DNA of 22,373 nucleotides from Altererythrobacter sp. GTDB lineage: Bacteria; Pseudomonadota; Alphaproteobacteria; Sphingomonadales; Sphingomonadaceae. The stretch is taken from NCBI GenBank assembly GCA_023299945.1, contig JALZVZ010000176.1:1-22373 (forward strand), given 5' to 3'. Within the stretch, counting starts at the first letter, position 1, and the number at the start of each line of letters is the position of its first letter. This document shows, in pieces, positions 1 through 7,242 of this stretch. A program made the position numbers and the translations under genes. A model generated the notes under the pieces. The model was not told where the DNA came from. It saw only the letters and a program-made list of their open reading frames with translations, and made no database searches.

Positions 1-918
1 GAGGTCGCAGGGCCGGTTGTGGAGCAATCAATCGGTATCTTGCGCGATGGCGATATCGGCTTGCTCGACAATGTGCGGTTTTGGCCAGGTGAAGAGGCGA
101 ATGACGATGCGTTCGCCGCTAGCATTGCCGCGCATGGCGATTTCTTTGTCAATGATGCGTTTTCTGCCGCCCACCGCGCCCATGCCACTACGCACTGTAT
201 TACGAAGCATTTGCCGTCTTATGCTGGCCGCGCGATGGAAAAAGAACTCTCCGCGCTCGACACAGCTCTTGGCAATCCTGAAACGCCGGTCGCCGCTGTT
301 GTTGGCGGTGCAAAAGTTTCGACAAAGCTTGATGTCCTGCAAAACCTTGTCGGTAGGGTTCAGCATTTGATTATAGGCGGCGGCATGGCCAACACTTTCC
401 TTGCTGCGCGCGGTGTGGATGTGGGCAAAAGCCTTTGCGAACATGATTTGGTCGATACGGCCAATGCGATCATGGATGCAGCCGATGCGGCAGGCTGCAC
501 AGTCCATCTTCCCTATGATGTGGCGGTGGCGACTGAATTTGCGCCCAATCCTGCAAGCTTGCGCATCTGTAACGTGCATGAGGTGGCGAGCGATGAGATG
601 ATCCTGGACATTGGCCCGCAGGCGACAGAGGCACTGGCCGATGTCCTTAAAACTTGCCGCACGCTGGTATGGAACGGCCCGCTGGGCGCGTTTGAGACAG
701 AGCCTTTTGATACAGCCACTATGTCTTTGGCAGCCACGGCTGCGGCCCTGACACAAGAAGGTTCGCTGATTTCGGTCGCGGGCGGCGGTGACACTGTTGC
801 TGCGCTGGCTCAGGCAGGTGTAACGGATGAAATAACCTATATTTCAACCGCGGGCGGCGCTTTTCTCGAATGGATGGAAGGCAAAGAGCTTCCGGGCGTT
901 GCGGCACTTAAGGCCTAA
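1..918 (+). CDS. pgk: Phosphoglycerate kinase, 5'-truncated
   Basis: Glycolytic and gluconeogenic cytosolic enzyme that interconverts 1,3-bisphosphoglycerate plus ADP with 3-phosphoglycerate plus ATP. The reading frame is open from base 1, so the N-terminal part of the protein, roughly the first quarter, lies outside the window. The GTG at 19 is internal and is not a start. Visible PGK hallmarks are [12 protein letters not shown], the [10 protein letters not shown] segment, [21 protein letters not shown], the nucleotide-binding VAGGGDT loop and the C-terminal [15 protein letters not shown] helix. In many PGKs the last motif reads STGGGA, so STAGGA is a small variation. The next gene starts six bases after the stop, which suggests co-transcription with the oxygenase and possibly the aldolase downstream. 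Confidence 0.97.
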   Translation, partial: EVAGPVVEQSIGILRDGDIGLLDNVRFWPGEEANDDAFAASIAAHGDFFVNDAFSAAHRAHATTHCITKHLPSYAGRAMEKELSALDTALGNPETPVAAVVGGAKVSTKLDVLQNLVGRVQHLIIGGGMANTFLAARGVDVGKSLCEHDLVDTANAIMDAADAAGCTVHLPYDVAVATEFAPNPASLRICNVHEVASDEMILDIGPQATEALADVLKTCRTLVWNGPLGAFETEPFDTATMSLAATAAALTQEGSLISVAGGGDTVAALAQAGVTDEITYISTAGGAFLEWMEGKELPGVAALKA

Positions 919-924
919 TGCACC

Positions 925-1584
925 ATGGCCGATACAACCCACCACCTTTTCGCAACGCCATTTGTTATTGATAAGCTTCAAAGCGCTGAGGGTATTGATG
1001 GCCTGCGCAAATTGGTCGAAGCAGAACACAAGCGCGACACAAAAGGCGTGCAAATTTCCAATATCGGCGGATGGCATTCCAACACCGAAATGGCTGAATG
1101 GGGCGGCGAAGTAGCCCGCGCACTGGCTTTCAAAGCAATGACGATGGCAGATGCGCTGACGGTCGACAGCAAATCTCCGCAGAAAAGCCGCTATGGCTGG
1201 CTGCCGGAAATGTGGGCCAATGTCAGCGTTAAGGGCGATGCAAACCAATATCACGCGCATCCGGGCAGCTATTGGTCAGCGGTCGCTTACATCGACGATG
1301 GTTATAATGGCAGCAGCGATGCAAAGCTGGGCGGAGAATTGCAATTGCAGGATCCGCGCATGCCGATGATCCGTATGACCGCTCCTGATTTGCGTTTGAA
1401 GGACCCATCGGGAAAGGTTCAGCAGAATGAGATTATGATCCGGCCCCGCACCGGTATGATCGTAATGTTCCCCAGTTGGCTGAACCACGCTGTGCGCGGA
1501 TTTTACGGCGAGGGCACGCGCGTTTCCGTCGCAATAAATTTAGTCCCAGCCATCGACATGGCTAAAACTGAGACACGTCACTAG
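925..1584 (+). CDS. TIGR02466-like putative 2OG-Fe(II) oxygenase
   Basis: 219-aa soluble protein resembling the TIGR02466 / 2OG-FeII_Oxy_5 family of putative 2-oxoglutarate and iron(II)-dependent oxygenases. Substrates of this family are not established. The C-terminal half shows the jelly-roll signature: NQYHAHPGSYWSAVAY around residues 107-122 (candidate iron ligands H110 and/or H112), then MFPSWLNHAVRGF with H188, and GTRVSVAINL with R199 as the likely 2-oxoglutarate-binding arginine. The N-terminal part contains the family-like GGWHSN stretch near residue 50. No signal peptide or membrane segment is seen. The start ATG lies six bases after the pgk stop, with AAGG inside the pgk 3' end as a weak ribosome site, so translation may be coupled. 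Family assignment is fairly sure; the reaction is unknown. Confidence 0.82.
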   Translation: MADTTHHLFATPFVIDKLQSAEGIDGLRKLVEAEHKRDTKGVQISNIGGWHSNTEMAEWGGEVARALAFKAMTMADALTVDSKSPQKSRYGWLPEMWANVSVKGDANQYHAHPGSYWSAVAYIDDGYNGSSDAKLGGELQLQDPRMPMIRMTAPDLRLKDPSGKVQQNEIMIRPRTGMIVMFPSWLNHAVRGFYGEGTRVSVAINLVPAIDMAKTETRH

Positions 1585-1677
1585 GCTCAAAGGCTTGGCA
1601 GTTGCACCGGCTTTGCTTGCTGGCTAAAGGCTTGGTCACATAATTTGCATAGGTATGCACCCTTAGTGAGGTAAGCA

Positions 1678-2568
1678 ATGAACACCCAAGATATGACTGC
1701 CCAAATCGCGAATGGCGATGGGTTTATCGCAGCATTGGATCAATCGGGCGGCTCCACGCCCAAGGCGCTTCGTGGTTATGGTGTTGAGGATAGCGAATGG
1801 TCTGGCGATGAAGAAATGTTCGCCCGCATTCATGAAATGCGCAGCCGCGTTATTACTGCACCCAGCTTTGCCAGCGGCAAGGTCATCGGTGCGATTCTGT
1901 TTGAGCGTACGATGGATGGCGAAGTCGATGGCAAGCCTACCCCTGATGCGCTGAAGGCGCGCGGCGTGGTGCCATTTATCAAGGTCGATCAAGGATTGGC
2001 TGACGAGGAAAGCGGCGCGCAAATGATGAAGCCGCTCGATAAGCTGCCCGCTTTGCTGGAAAAATCCGTGGCTAAAGGCATGTACGGCACAAAAATGCGG
2101 TCTGTCATTAAATCGGCAAATCCCACCGGTATTGCAGCAGTAGTTGAACAGCAGTTTGCTGTGGGCAACCAAATCGCTGATGCTGGTCTTATGCCCATGC
2201 TGGAGCCGGAATATGACATTACTTCGGAGGACCGTGCGGTAGGGGAAACAATCCTGCGGGATGAGCTGAAGAAGGGTCTTGATGCTCTGCCACAGGACCG
2301 CAAAGTAATGCTCAAGCTGTCTATTCCTGTCGAAGCCGGGCTATATTGCGACATCATCGCGCATCCCAATGTGCTGAAGGTAGTGGCGCTGTCCGGCGGA
2401 TTTTCCACCGACGACGCCTGTGCGCATTTGGGCAAAAATGGCGGTATGATCGCCAGCTTTAGCCGCGGGCTTTTGCAAGATTTGCAGAAAGGTCAAAGTG
2501 ATGCTGAATTTGACGCAGTTTTGGGCAAAGCGATTGACCAAATACATGCTGCCTCTGTAGCGGGTTAG
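1678..2568 (+). CDS. fba: Fructose-bisphosphate aldolase, class I
   Basis: 296-aa class I (Schiff-base) aldolase that cleaves fructose 1,6-bisphosphate to dihydroxyacetone phosphate and glyceraldehyde 3-phosphate. The short bacterial class I form is recognised from the early LDQSGGSTPKAL segment, the VPFIKVDQGL strand (K102), KMRSVIK (R141), LMPMLEPEYDI (E176 and E178) and MLKLSIP, where K213 should form the Schiff base. SGGFST (239-244) and SFSR (260-263) are phosphate-binding stretches. No zinc-ligand pattern of a class II aldolase is present. The start at 1678 is supported by GTGAGG a few bases upstream. The 93-base gap from the oxygenase gene leaves room for its own promoter and holds a short direct repeat. 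The ThiE-like gene follows after 22 bases. Confidence 0.96.
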   Translation: MNTQDMTAQIANGDGFIAALDQSGGSTPKALRGYGVEDSEWSGDEEMFARIHEMRSRVITAPSFASGKVIGAILFERTMDGEVDGKPTPDALKARGVVPFIKVDQGLADEESGAQMMKPLDKLPALLEKSVAKGMYGTKMRSVIKSANPTGIAAVVEQQFAVGNQIADAGLMPMLEPEYDITSEDRAVGETILRDELKKGLDALPQDRKVMLKLSIPVEAGLYCDIIAHPNVLKVVALSGGFSTDDACAHLGKNGGMIASFSRGLLQDLQKGQSDAEFDAVLGKAIDQIHAASVAG

Positions 2569-2590
2569 TCCAGCTAACAAAGGCGTCTCC

Positions 2591-3223
2591 ATGTCCCACA
2601 CACAGCTCTACCTTATTTCTCCGCTTGACGTGGGCGGGGACTTTCCCGCGCGCCTTGAACGCGCTTTGGAAGCGGGTAAAGGCCTGGTCACCGCGTTTCA
2701 GTTCCGTGTGAAGGGTATCGACAATCATGAAGCCGCGCGGCTAGCGCAGCCTTTGCAAGAGATTTGCGCGGCTCATGATGTTGGCTTTGTTGTCAATGAC
2801 AGCGTTACGCTTGCCAAGAGGTTGAAGGCTGATGGCGTGCATCTTGGGCAGAGCGACGGCGATATCAAGGAAGCGCGCGAGGAGTTGGGGAGCGAGGTAC
2901 AGATTGGTGTAAGCTGCCATGCGTCCAAGCATTTTGCGATGGAAGCGGGCGAGGCAGGGGCTGATTATGTCGCGTTCGGCGCTTTCTTCGAGAGCGGGAC
3001 CAAGGAAACTGAGCACCGCGCAGAGTTAGAATTGCTGAACTGGTGGAGCCAATTGTTTGAATTGCCCTGCGTAGCGATTGGCGGGATTACGCCAGATAAT
3101 TGCGTGCCGCTGGTTGAGGCAGGCGCAGATTTTCTTGCTGTTTCTGGCGCAATTTGGAGCGGTGATGAGGCTGAATCTATATCCGCGTTTGCCAAAGTGA
3201 TTGCTGAGGCGGGGAATGCCTAA
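2591..3223 (+). CDS. thiE: ThiE-like thiamine phosphate synthase
   Basis: 210-aa TIM-barrel protein of the ThiE/TenI family. Canonical ThiE joins the hydroxymethylpyrimidine diphosphate and thiazole phosphate moieties to give thiamine phosphate. Visible motifs are QFRVK (37-41), VVNDS with N69 and D70, ADGVHLGQSDGD (80-91), IGVSCH (105-110), ADYVAFGAFF (124-133) and VAIGGITPDN (161-170). The loop that usually reads PTxTK is ESGTK here (134-138), and the C-terminal phosphate loop reads VSGAIW (184-189). It could therefore be a second, divergent ThiE copy and not the main thiamine enzyme; no other thi gene is in view. It lies 22 bases after fba, and its stop is five bases from the end of a convergent gene. 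Confidence 0.8.
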   Translation: MSHTQLYLISPLDVGGDFPARLERALEAGKGLVTAFQFRVKGIDNHEAARLAQPLQEICAAHDVGFVVNDSVTLAKRLKADGVHLGQSDGDIKEAREELGSEVQIGVSCHASKHFAMEAGEAGADYVAFGAFFESGTKETEHRAELELLNWWSQLFELPCVAIGGITPDNCVPLVEAGADFLAVSGAIWSGDEAESISAFAKVIAEAGNA

Positions 3224-3228
3224 CGCGA

Positions 3229-3594
3229 CTAGAACTTTGCCCCAATACGGGTGCAGAGCAGGCGGCTAACCGCGCCATCAGCTTTCAGCTTTTGCAGTGC
3301 ATTATCGCCGACACGGCGGTAACTTTCTCCGAGTTTTGGTCCGCGTGTAAACGTGAGAACCTTGCCCTTCATTATGTATGTGCCGCGTCCATCTTTGCTA
3401 CGGTAGCTGGATGCACTAGCGATACGGAAATGCGCATCCTCAACTGGCACGCGCGCCAATCCTGACGCATCGCCGGGCAATGAGCATTCATAATTTCCAT
3501 GCGGCATCGTTGCCAGTGTGCCATCTGCGCTTGCTGTCACGCTCCAACCAAGTGTGATTAGCAGCGGCGCAGCAAATAATGTAAGGCGTTTCAT
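3229..3594 (-). CDS. Small secreted protein of unknown function, two cysteines
   Basis: 121-aa protein that I do not recognise as a named family. It begins with a clear Sec signal peptide: a positive MKR, a hydrophobic run, and a probable cleavage after TASA at residue 23. The mature part is about 98 residues with two cysteines (C37 in YECSLPG and C114 in LLCTRIG), which could form a periplasmic disulfide, plus [15 protein letters not shown] and [11 protein letters not shown] segments suggesting a compact beta-rich fold. The frame is open upstream to 3813, but the ATG at 3594 is preferred because GGAAAG precedes it at proper spacing and the signal peptide begins there. It is divergent from efp across 133 bases and converges on the ThiE-like gene with a five-base gap. 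Function cannot be stated. Confidence 0.75.
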   Translation of the reverse strand: MKRLTLFAAPLLITLGWSVTASADGTLATMPHGNYECSLPGDASGLARVPVEDAHFRIASASSYRSKDGRGTYIMKGKVLTFTRGPKLGESYRRVGDNALQKLKADGAVSRLLCTRIGAKF

Positions 3595-3727
3595 AGTCTT
3601 TCCAATTAGCATTTGGACGTCCCTAGCACCAGCCGCCTTGCTCCAATCTGAAGCGTGGTCTAGAGGGCGCTCTTTATTGCTGGGTATGAACGCCCCGTAC
3701 GCGCATTTAATCAAAGGCTCAATTCCC

Positions 3728-4288
3728 ATGAAAATCAGCGGTGTCGACATTCGCCCCGGTAATATCCTTGAATATGAAAAGGGTATTTGGAAAGTCGCGA
3801 AAATCCAGCACACGCAGCCGGGTAAGGGCGGCGCTTACATGCAGGTAGAGATGAAAAATCTCCAAGATGGCCGCAAGACCAACGTTCGTTTCCGCAGCGC
3901 CGACAATGTTGAGCGCGTGCGGCTTGATACAAAGGAATTTCAGTTTCTCTATGAAGACGGCGATATGTTGGTCTTCATGGATCAAGAAAATTTTGAGCAG
4001 ATTATGCTGCCATCCGATTTGCTGGGTGATGCACGCGCATTTTTGCAAGACGGCATGCAGGTTCAGCTGGAATTATGGGAAGAAAAACCAATTTCCGTTC
4101 AGCTACCAACTCAAATTGAGGCTGAAATCGTCGAAGCTGACGCAGTGGTGAAGGGGCAAACGGCTTCCTCAAGTTACAAGCCTGCCGTGCTCGACAATGG
4201 TGTGCGGATTATGGTTCCACCCCATATCGGCAGCGGAACTCGCATTATCGTCGATGTCTACGACCAATCATACGTCGGTAAGGCATAA
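3728..4288 (+). CDS. efp: Elongation factor P
   Basis: 186-aa translation factor, the usual bacterial EF-P length, that binds between the ribosomal P and E sites and rescues ribosomes stalled on polyproline stretches. The N-terminal KOW-like domain carries PGKGGAY at 31-37, so K33 sits at the loop tip where EF-P is post-translationally modified in many bacteria. The central OB domain ([20 protein letters not shown]) and the C-terminal OB domain ending in [29 protein letters not shown] are both intact. The frame is open upstream to 3518, but the family start [12 protein letters not shown] is at 3728. The inositol monophosphatase-like gene begins four bases after the stop, so the two are probably co-transcribed. 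No modification enzyme gene is visible nearby. Confidence 0.97.
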   Translation: MKISGVDIRPGNILEYEKGIWKVAKIQHTQPGKGGAYMQVEMKNLQDGRKTNVRFRSADNVERVRLDTKEFQFLYEDGDMLVFMDQENFEQIMLPSDLLGDARAFLQDGMQVQLELWEEKPISVQLPTQIEAEIVEADAVVKGQTASSSYKPAVLDNGVRIMVPPHIGSGTRIIVDVYDQSYVGKA

Positions 4289-4292
4289 CACG

Positions 4293-5111
4293 ATGAGCAT
4301 GTTTTCAGGACTGATACGCGTAATGGAACGCGCGGCTCGTAAAGCGGGCAATCGCTTGCGCCGAGACTTTGGCGAAGTTGAACATTTGCAGGTTTCTCGC
4401 AAGGGCCCTGCCGATTTCGTCTCTAAAGCCGATCAAGTGTCAGAACGCACAATCTATGATGAATTGCTCCACGCGCGACCCGATTGGGGTTTTGTGCTGG
4501 AGGAAGGCGGCATGATTGAGGGGGACCCGAGCAAGCCGCGATGGGTCATCGACCCCCTCGATGGAACGACTAATTTTCTCCACGGGATTCCGCATTTTGC
4601 GATTTCTATCGCTGTGCAAGAACCAAAATTGGATGGCAGTGGGTGGGGCGAAGTAACGGCCGCGCTTGTCTATGAGCCAATCCAAGATCAAACATTTTGG
4701 GCCGAAAAGACACGCGGAGCTTGGCTGCAGGATGCACGGCTGCGTGTTTCCTCGCGTTCCAATATGTCCGATGCCCTAATTGCCACCGGTATCCCTTTTC
4801 AGGGGCACGGCGATTTTGCACAATGGAGTAAAATCTTTGCCGCGATCGGTCCGCAAGTCGCCGGAATCCGCCGATATGGCACGGCGTCACTTGATTTGGC
4901 TTGGCTGGCAGCGGGACGTTTTGATGGTTTTTGGGAAAGCGGCCTAAAAGATTGGGACACAGCGGCAGGCTGTCTTTTGGTGCGTGAAGCGGGCGGTTTT
5001 GTGACCGATTTCCGCGGGCGTTCGGTTGATATTGCCTCCGCTCAGGTACTGGCTGCCAACAATGGTTTGCATTCAAAATTGCACAAATCCTTGGTTGGAG
5101 CGTTAAAGTAA
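4293..5111 (+). CDS. suhB: Inositol monophosphatase family protein (SuhB-like)
   Basis: 272-aa magnesium-dependent phosphatase of the inositol monophosphatase superfamily. Family members hydrolyse inositol phosphates or other sugar phosphates and, in enterobacterial SuhB, also bind the antitermination complex; which applies here is unknown. Metal-binding motifs are complete: FVLEEGG (E70 and E71), WVIDPLDGTTNF (84-95, with D87 and D90) and LKDWDTAAGCLLVREAGG (D222). The frame runs upstream into efp to 4197, but the ATG at 4293, four bases after the efp stop, gives the usual N-terminus and length. A strong stem-loop follows the stop. A histidinol-phosphatase or CysQ-like specificity cannot be excluded from sequence alone. 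Confidence 0.92.
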   Translation: MSMFSGLIRVMERAARKAGNRLRRDFGEVEHLQVSRKGPADFVSKADQVSERTIYDELLHARPDWGFVLEEGGMIEGDPSKPRWVIDPLDGTTNFLHGIPHFAISIAVQEPKLDGSGWGEVTAALVYEPIQDQTFWAEKTRGAWLQDARLRVSSRSNMSDALIATGIPFQGHGDFAQWSKIFAAIGPQVAGIRRYGTASLDLAWLAAGRFDGFWESGLKDWDTAAGCLLVREAGGFVTDFRGRSVDIASAQVLAANNGLHSKLHKSLVGALK

Positions 5112-5128
5112 TACAATCTTGGCTTGAT

Positions 5129-5163
5129 GCAGAGGCTTCGGGGCGCTATCGGCCCACCTCTGC
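5129..5163 (+). terminator. Stem-loop after the efp-suhB pair
   Basis: A 7-bp perfect outer stem (GCAGAGG with CCTCTGC) encloses a second 4-bp stem (GGGC with GCCC) around a 7-base loop. It starts 18 bases after the suhB stop and ends just before tRNA-Leu. No run of T follows, so it is at best a weak intrinsic terminator; it could instead be a processing or mRNA-stabilising structure. The structure is seen directly; its role is inferred. Confidence 0.45.
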
Positions 5164-5171
5164 TTAGGTTA

Positions 5172-5256
5172 GCCCCTGTGGTGGAATTGGTAGACGCGCT
5201 CGACTCAAAATCGAGTTCCTAACGGAGTGCCCGTTCGAGTCGGGCCAGGGGCACCA
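5172..5256 (+). tRNA. tRNA-Leu (anticodon CAA)
   Basis: Complete class II tRNA of 85 bases including an encoded CCA end. The acceptor stem pairs GCCCCTG with CAGGGGC. The D region reads GTGGAATTGGTAGACGC. The anticodon stem CTCGA/TCGAG encloses the loop CTCAAAA with anticodon CAA, which reads the leucine codon TTG. A long variable arm and a TTCGAGT T-loop follow. The long variable arm and the anticodon both fit tRNA-Leu. Confidence 0.96.
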
Positions 5257-5379
5257 CCTTCTTTTTCTCGAAATTGTCGATTTGGGCAGCTCAGCCGAGC
5301 CGCCGCTTGCCGGCGCATGAATTTGGCCACGCTAATTTGCTTGTAATTTCATGCAGGCTTTGAGAGGCAGTGCTTAACG

Positions 5380-7215
5380 ATGATCGCAGTTCCTTCTTTT
5401 CACGCCATAGCGGCCATGGCCATTACGGTTATGATGTTCATTGCATTTGCGCGTGGACGCCTTTCGGTTGAGATTATTTCACTGCTAACAATCGCGGTCA
5501 TCGCGGTTGGCCTGTATTTCTTTCCATTGGAAGGCACTAAACCCACCGATGGCCTTGCCTTGGCGTTCGGCGGTTTTGGTCATTACGCGCTGATTACGAT
5601 TTGCGCGTTGATGATTATGGGGCGGGGGCTTGTCGTCACCGGCGCATTGGAACCTGCCGCGCGGTTCTTGGGCAGCGTGTTTAAGTTCAACTTGCAATTG
5701 GGCTTGCTCGTCTCATTGCTTCTCGCCTTTTTCCTGAGCATGGCGGTGAATGATACGCCCGTCCTAGTGCTGCTGTTGCCGATATTCGTCGCATTGGCCG
5801 CACAAGGGGCAATGCCTGCATCCAAAACGCTTATCCCGTTAAATGCAGCGGTGCTGATCGGTGGAATGGCAACAACAATTGGTACATCAACCAATATTCT
5901 TGTGACATCCATTGCGGTGGATCTGGGCATGCCGCCAATGGGTGTGTTCCATTACACTCCGATTGTTCTCATCGCAGCGGTCGTTGCGCTGCCCTATCTG
6001 TGGCTGGTTATGCCGCGCCTTTTGGGGGATAATAGCAAGGAAGCCGATTCCAATGTGCGGCGGTTCCATACGCGGCTCAGGATTGGCAGTGAGAGCACGC
6101 TGGTTGGTCAAGAATTGGCTGATATCCTCCCGAAGCTCCCCAAAGGCATTACGTTCCATGATTCTCTGAGCGGCCCGATAGAGCCACAGCAACGCCTGCA
6201 TATTTCCGGGACACATGAGGCTTTGGAAGAGGCCACGCGGATATTGCAGGGCGGGCTAGCGCCGAGCTGGGTGCTCGATAAAATCCGCCGGGAAAGCTCC
6301 TCCACGCGCAAAGATATCACCGTTGTCGAGATGACCGTGACTGCAGATTCGCGTCTATTGACCAGAACTCTGCCAAGTTCTGGTATTGCCGATCTATACG
6401 GCGTCGGGGTGCTGGGCATTCATCGTCCGAACAGAGTGCTGGGCGAGAAGGAGCAATATTCAGACGGTGGTGATCTGCGCATTGCAGAAGGCGATGTTCT
6501 GCTGGTGATGGGCATCGACGTGGATTTGCAAGACTTCGCCCGCGCTGACAGCCTGCTGATGCTTGAGGGCGCTTTGGAATTGCCGCGCCGGTCAAAAGCA
6601 GTATTGGCTGCTGTTATCATGTTTGGCGCGGTGGCAACGGCATCTGTCGGTATACCATTTATCGGCAGTGAAGGCTTTTACCTGCTAAAAATGCCAATCG
6701 CGATATCTGCATTGGCAGGCGCGATTTTAATGTTTTTAACCGGCTGCGTGAAATTTGACCGAGTTGGCCGTGCGCTCTCTGCAAAGGTGATCGTCTTGGT
6801 TGCGGCTAGCATCGCAATTGGCCGCATCGTGCTGGAAAGTGGCGCGGCGGCATGGCTGGGCGAGATTATGTCGCTTGCCCTAAGCGGTTTGCCACCTGCG
6901 ATGGTTCTGGCCGCGATTATGCTGTTTGTGACGCTGCTGACGAATTTTGCCTCCAATGCAACGGCAGCCACCGTTGGGACGCCTATTGCTTTCAATATCG
7001 CAAACCAGCTTGGGCTTCCCGCAGAACCCCTCATCCTAGCCGTGCTGTTTGGTTGCAACCTTTGTTATGCGACCCCGATTGCCTATCAGACCAACATGCT
7101 GATCATGGCTGAAGGAAATTACGAGTTTAAAGACTATATCCGCACCGGCGTTCCGCTGGTTGCGCTGATGGTGACGACGCTCTCGATATTGCTCGCGCTG
7201 TGGTACGGGATGTAG
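5380..7215 (+). CDS. SLC13-type permease with two internal TrkA-C-like domains
   Basis: 611-aa inner-membrane transporter of the SLC13/DASS-like (ArsB/CitMHS-related) group. These are typically cation-coupled transporters of dicarboxylates, sulfate or related anions; the substrate here is not known. The N-terminal half (about 1-215) has several membrane helices with VNDTPVLVLLLPIF (123-136) and the binding-loop motif TTIGTSTN (165-172). Residues about 225-395 are soluble and look like two successive TrkA-C/RCK-C domains, a common arrangement in this family that suggests ligand or nucleotide regulation. The C-terminal half (about 405-611) repeats the membrane unit with TNFASNATAA (521-530) and CYATPIAYQTN (562-572). 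The M20 amidohydrolase gene follows after 27 bases, suggesting an operon and perhaps a shared substrate. Confidence 0.9.
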   Translation: MIAVPSFHAIAAMAITVMMFIAFARGRLSVEIISLLTIAVIAVGLYFFPLEGTKPTDGLALAFGGFGHYALITICALMIMGRGLVVTGALEPAARFLGSVFKFNLQLGLLVSLLLAFFLSMAVNDTPVLVLLLPIFVALAAQGAMPASKTLIPLNAAVLIGGMATTIGTSTNILVTSIAVDLGMPPMGVFHYTPIVLIAAVVALPYLWLVMPRLLGDNSKEADSNVRRFHTRLRIGSESTLVGQELADILPKLPKGITFHDSLSGPIEPQQRLHISGTHEALEEATRILQGGLAPSWVLDKIRRESSSTRKDITVVEMTVTADSRLLTRTLPSSGIADLYGVGVLGIHRPNRVLGEKEQYSDGGDLRIAEGDVLLVMGIDVDLQDFARADSLLMLEGALELPRRSKAVLAAVIMFGAVATASVGIPFIGSEGFYLLKMPIAISALAGAILMFLTGCVKFDRVGRALSAKVIVLVAASIAIGRIVLESGAAAWLGEIMSLALSGLPPAMVLAAIMLFVTLLTNFASNATAATVGTPIAFNIANQLGLPAEPLILAVLFGCNLCYATPIAYQTNMLIMAEGNYEFKDYIRTGVPLVALMVTTLSILLALWYGM

Positions 7216-7242
7216 CGAAACAAAATTTTTGGGGAGGTTTTT

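Noticed and set aside
28..756. 242-codon minus-strand open frame opposite pgk
   Set aside because: Its sequence has no recognisable domain, and the plus strand encodes unmistakable phosphoglycerate kinase motifs over the same bases.
1630..1660. TTGG...TTTGC resembling a sigma-54 -24/-12 element upstream of fba
   Set aside because: The GG-GC spacing is 11 and not 10, and a housekeeping aldolase is an unlikely target.
3595..3813. Upstream extension of the small secreted protein into the efp gene
   Set aside because: The extension removes the signal peptide from the N-terminus and overlaps efp; the ATG at 3594 has a proper ribosome site.
5301..5315. Small hairpin CGCCG/CGGCG after the tRNA as a terminator
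   Set aside because: Only five base pairs and no T run follows; too weak to call.
5310..5335. TGGCCACG...TTTGC resembling a sigma-54 element upstream of the SLC13-type permease
   Set aside because: GG-GC spacing is 12 bases, two too many for a functional element.
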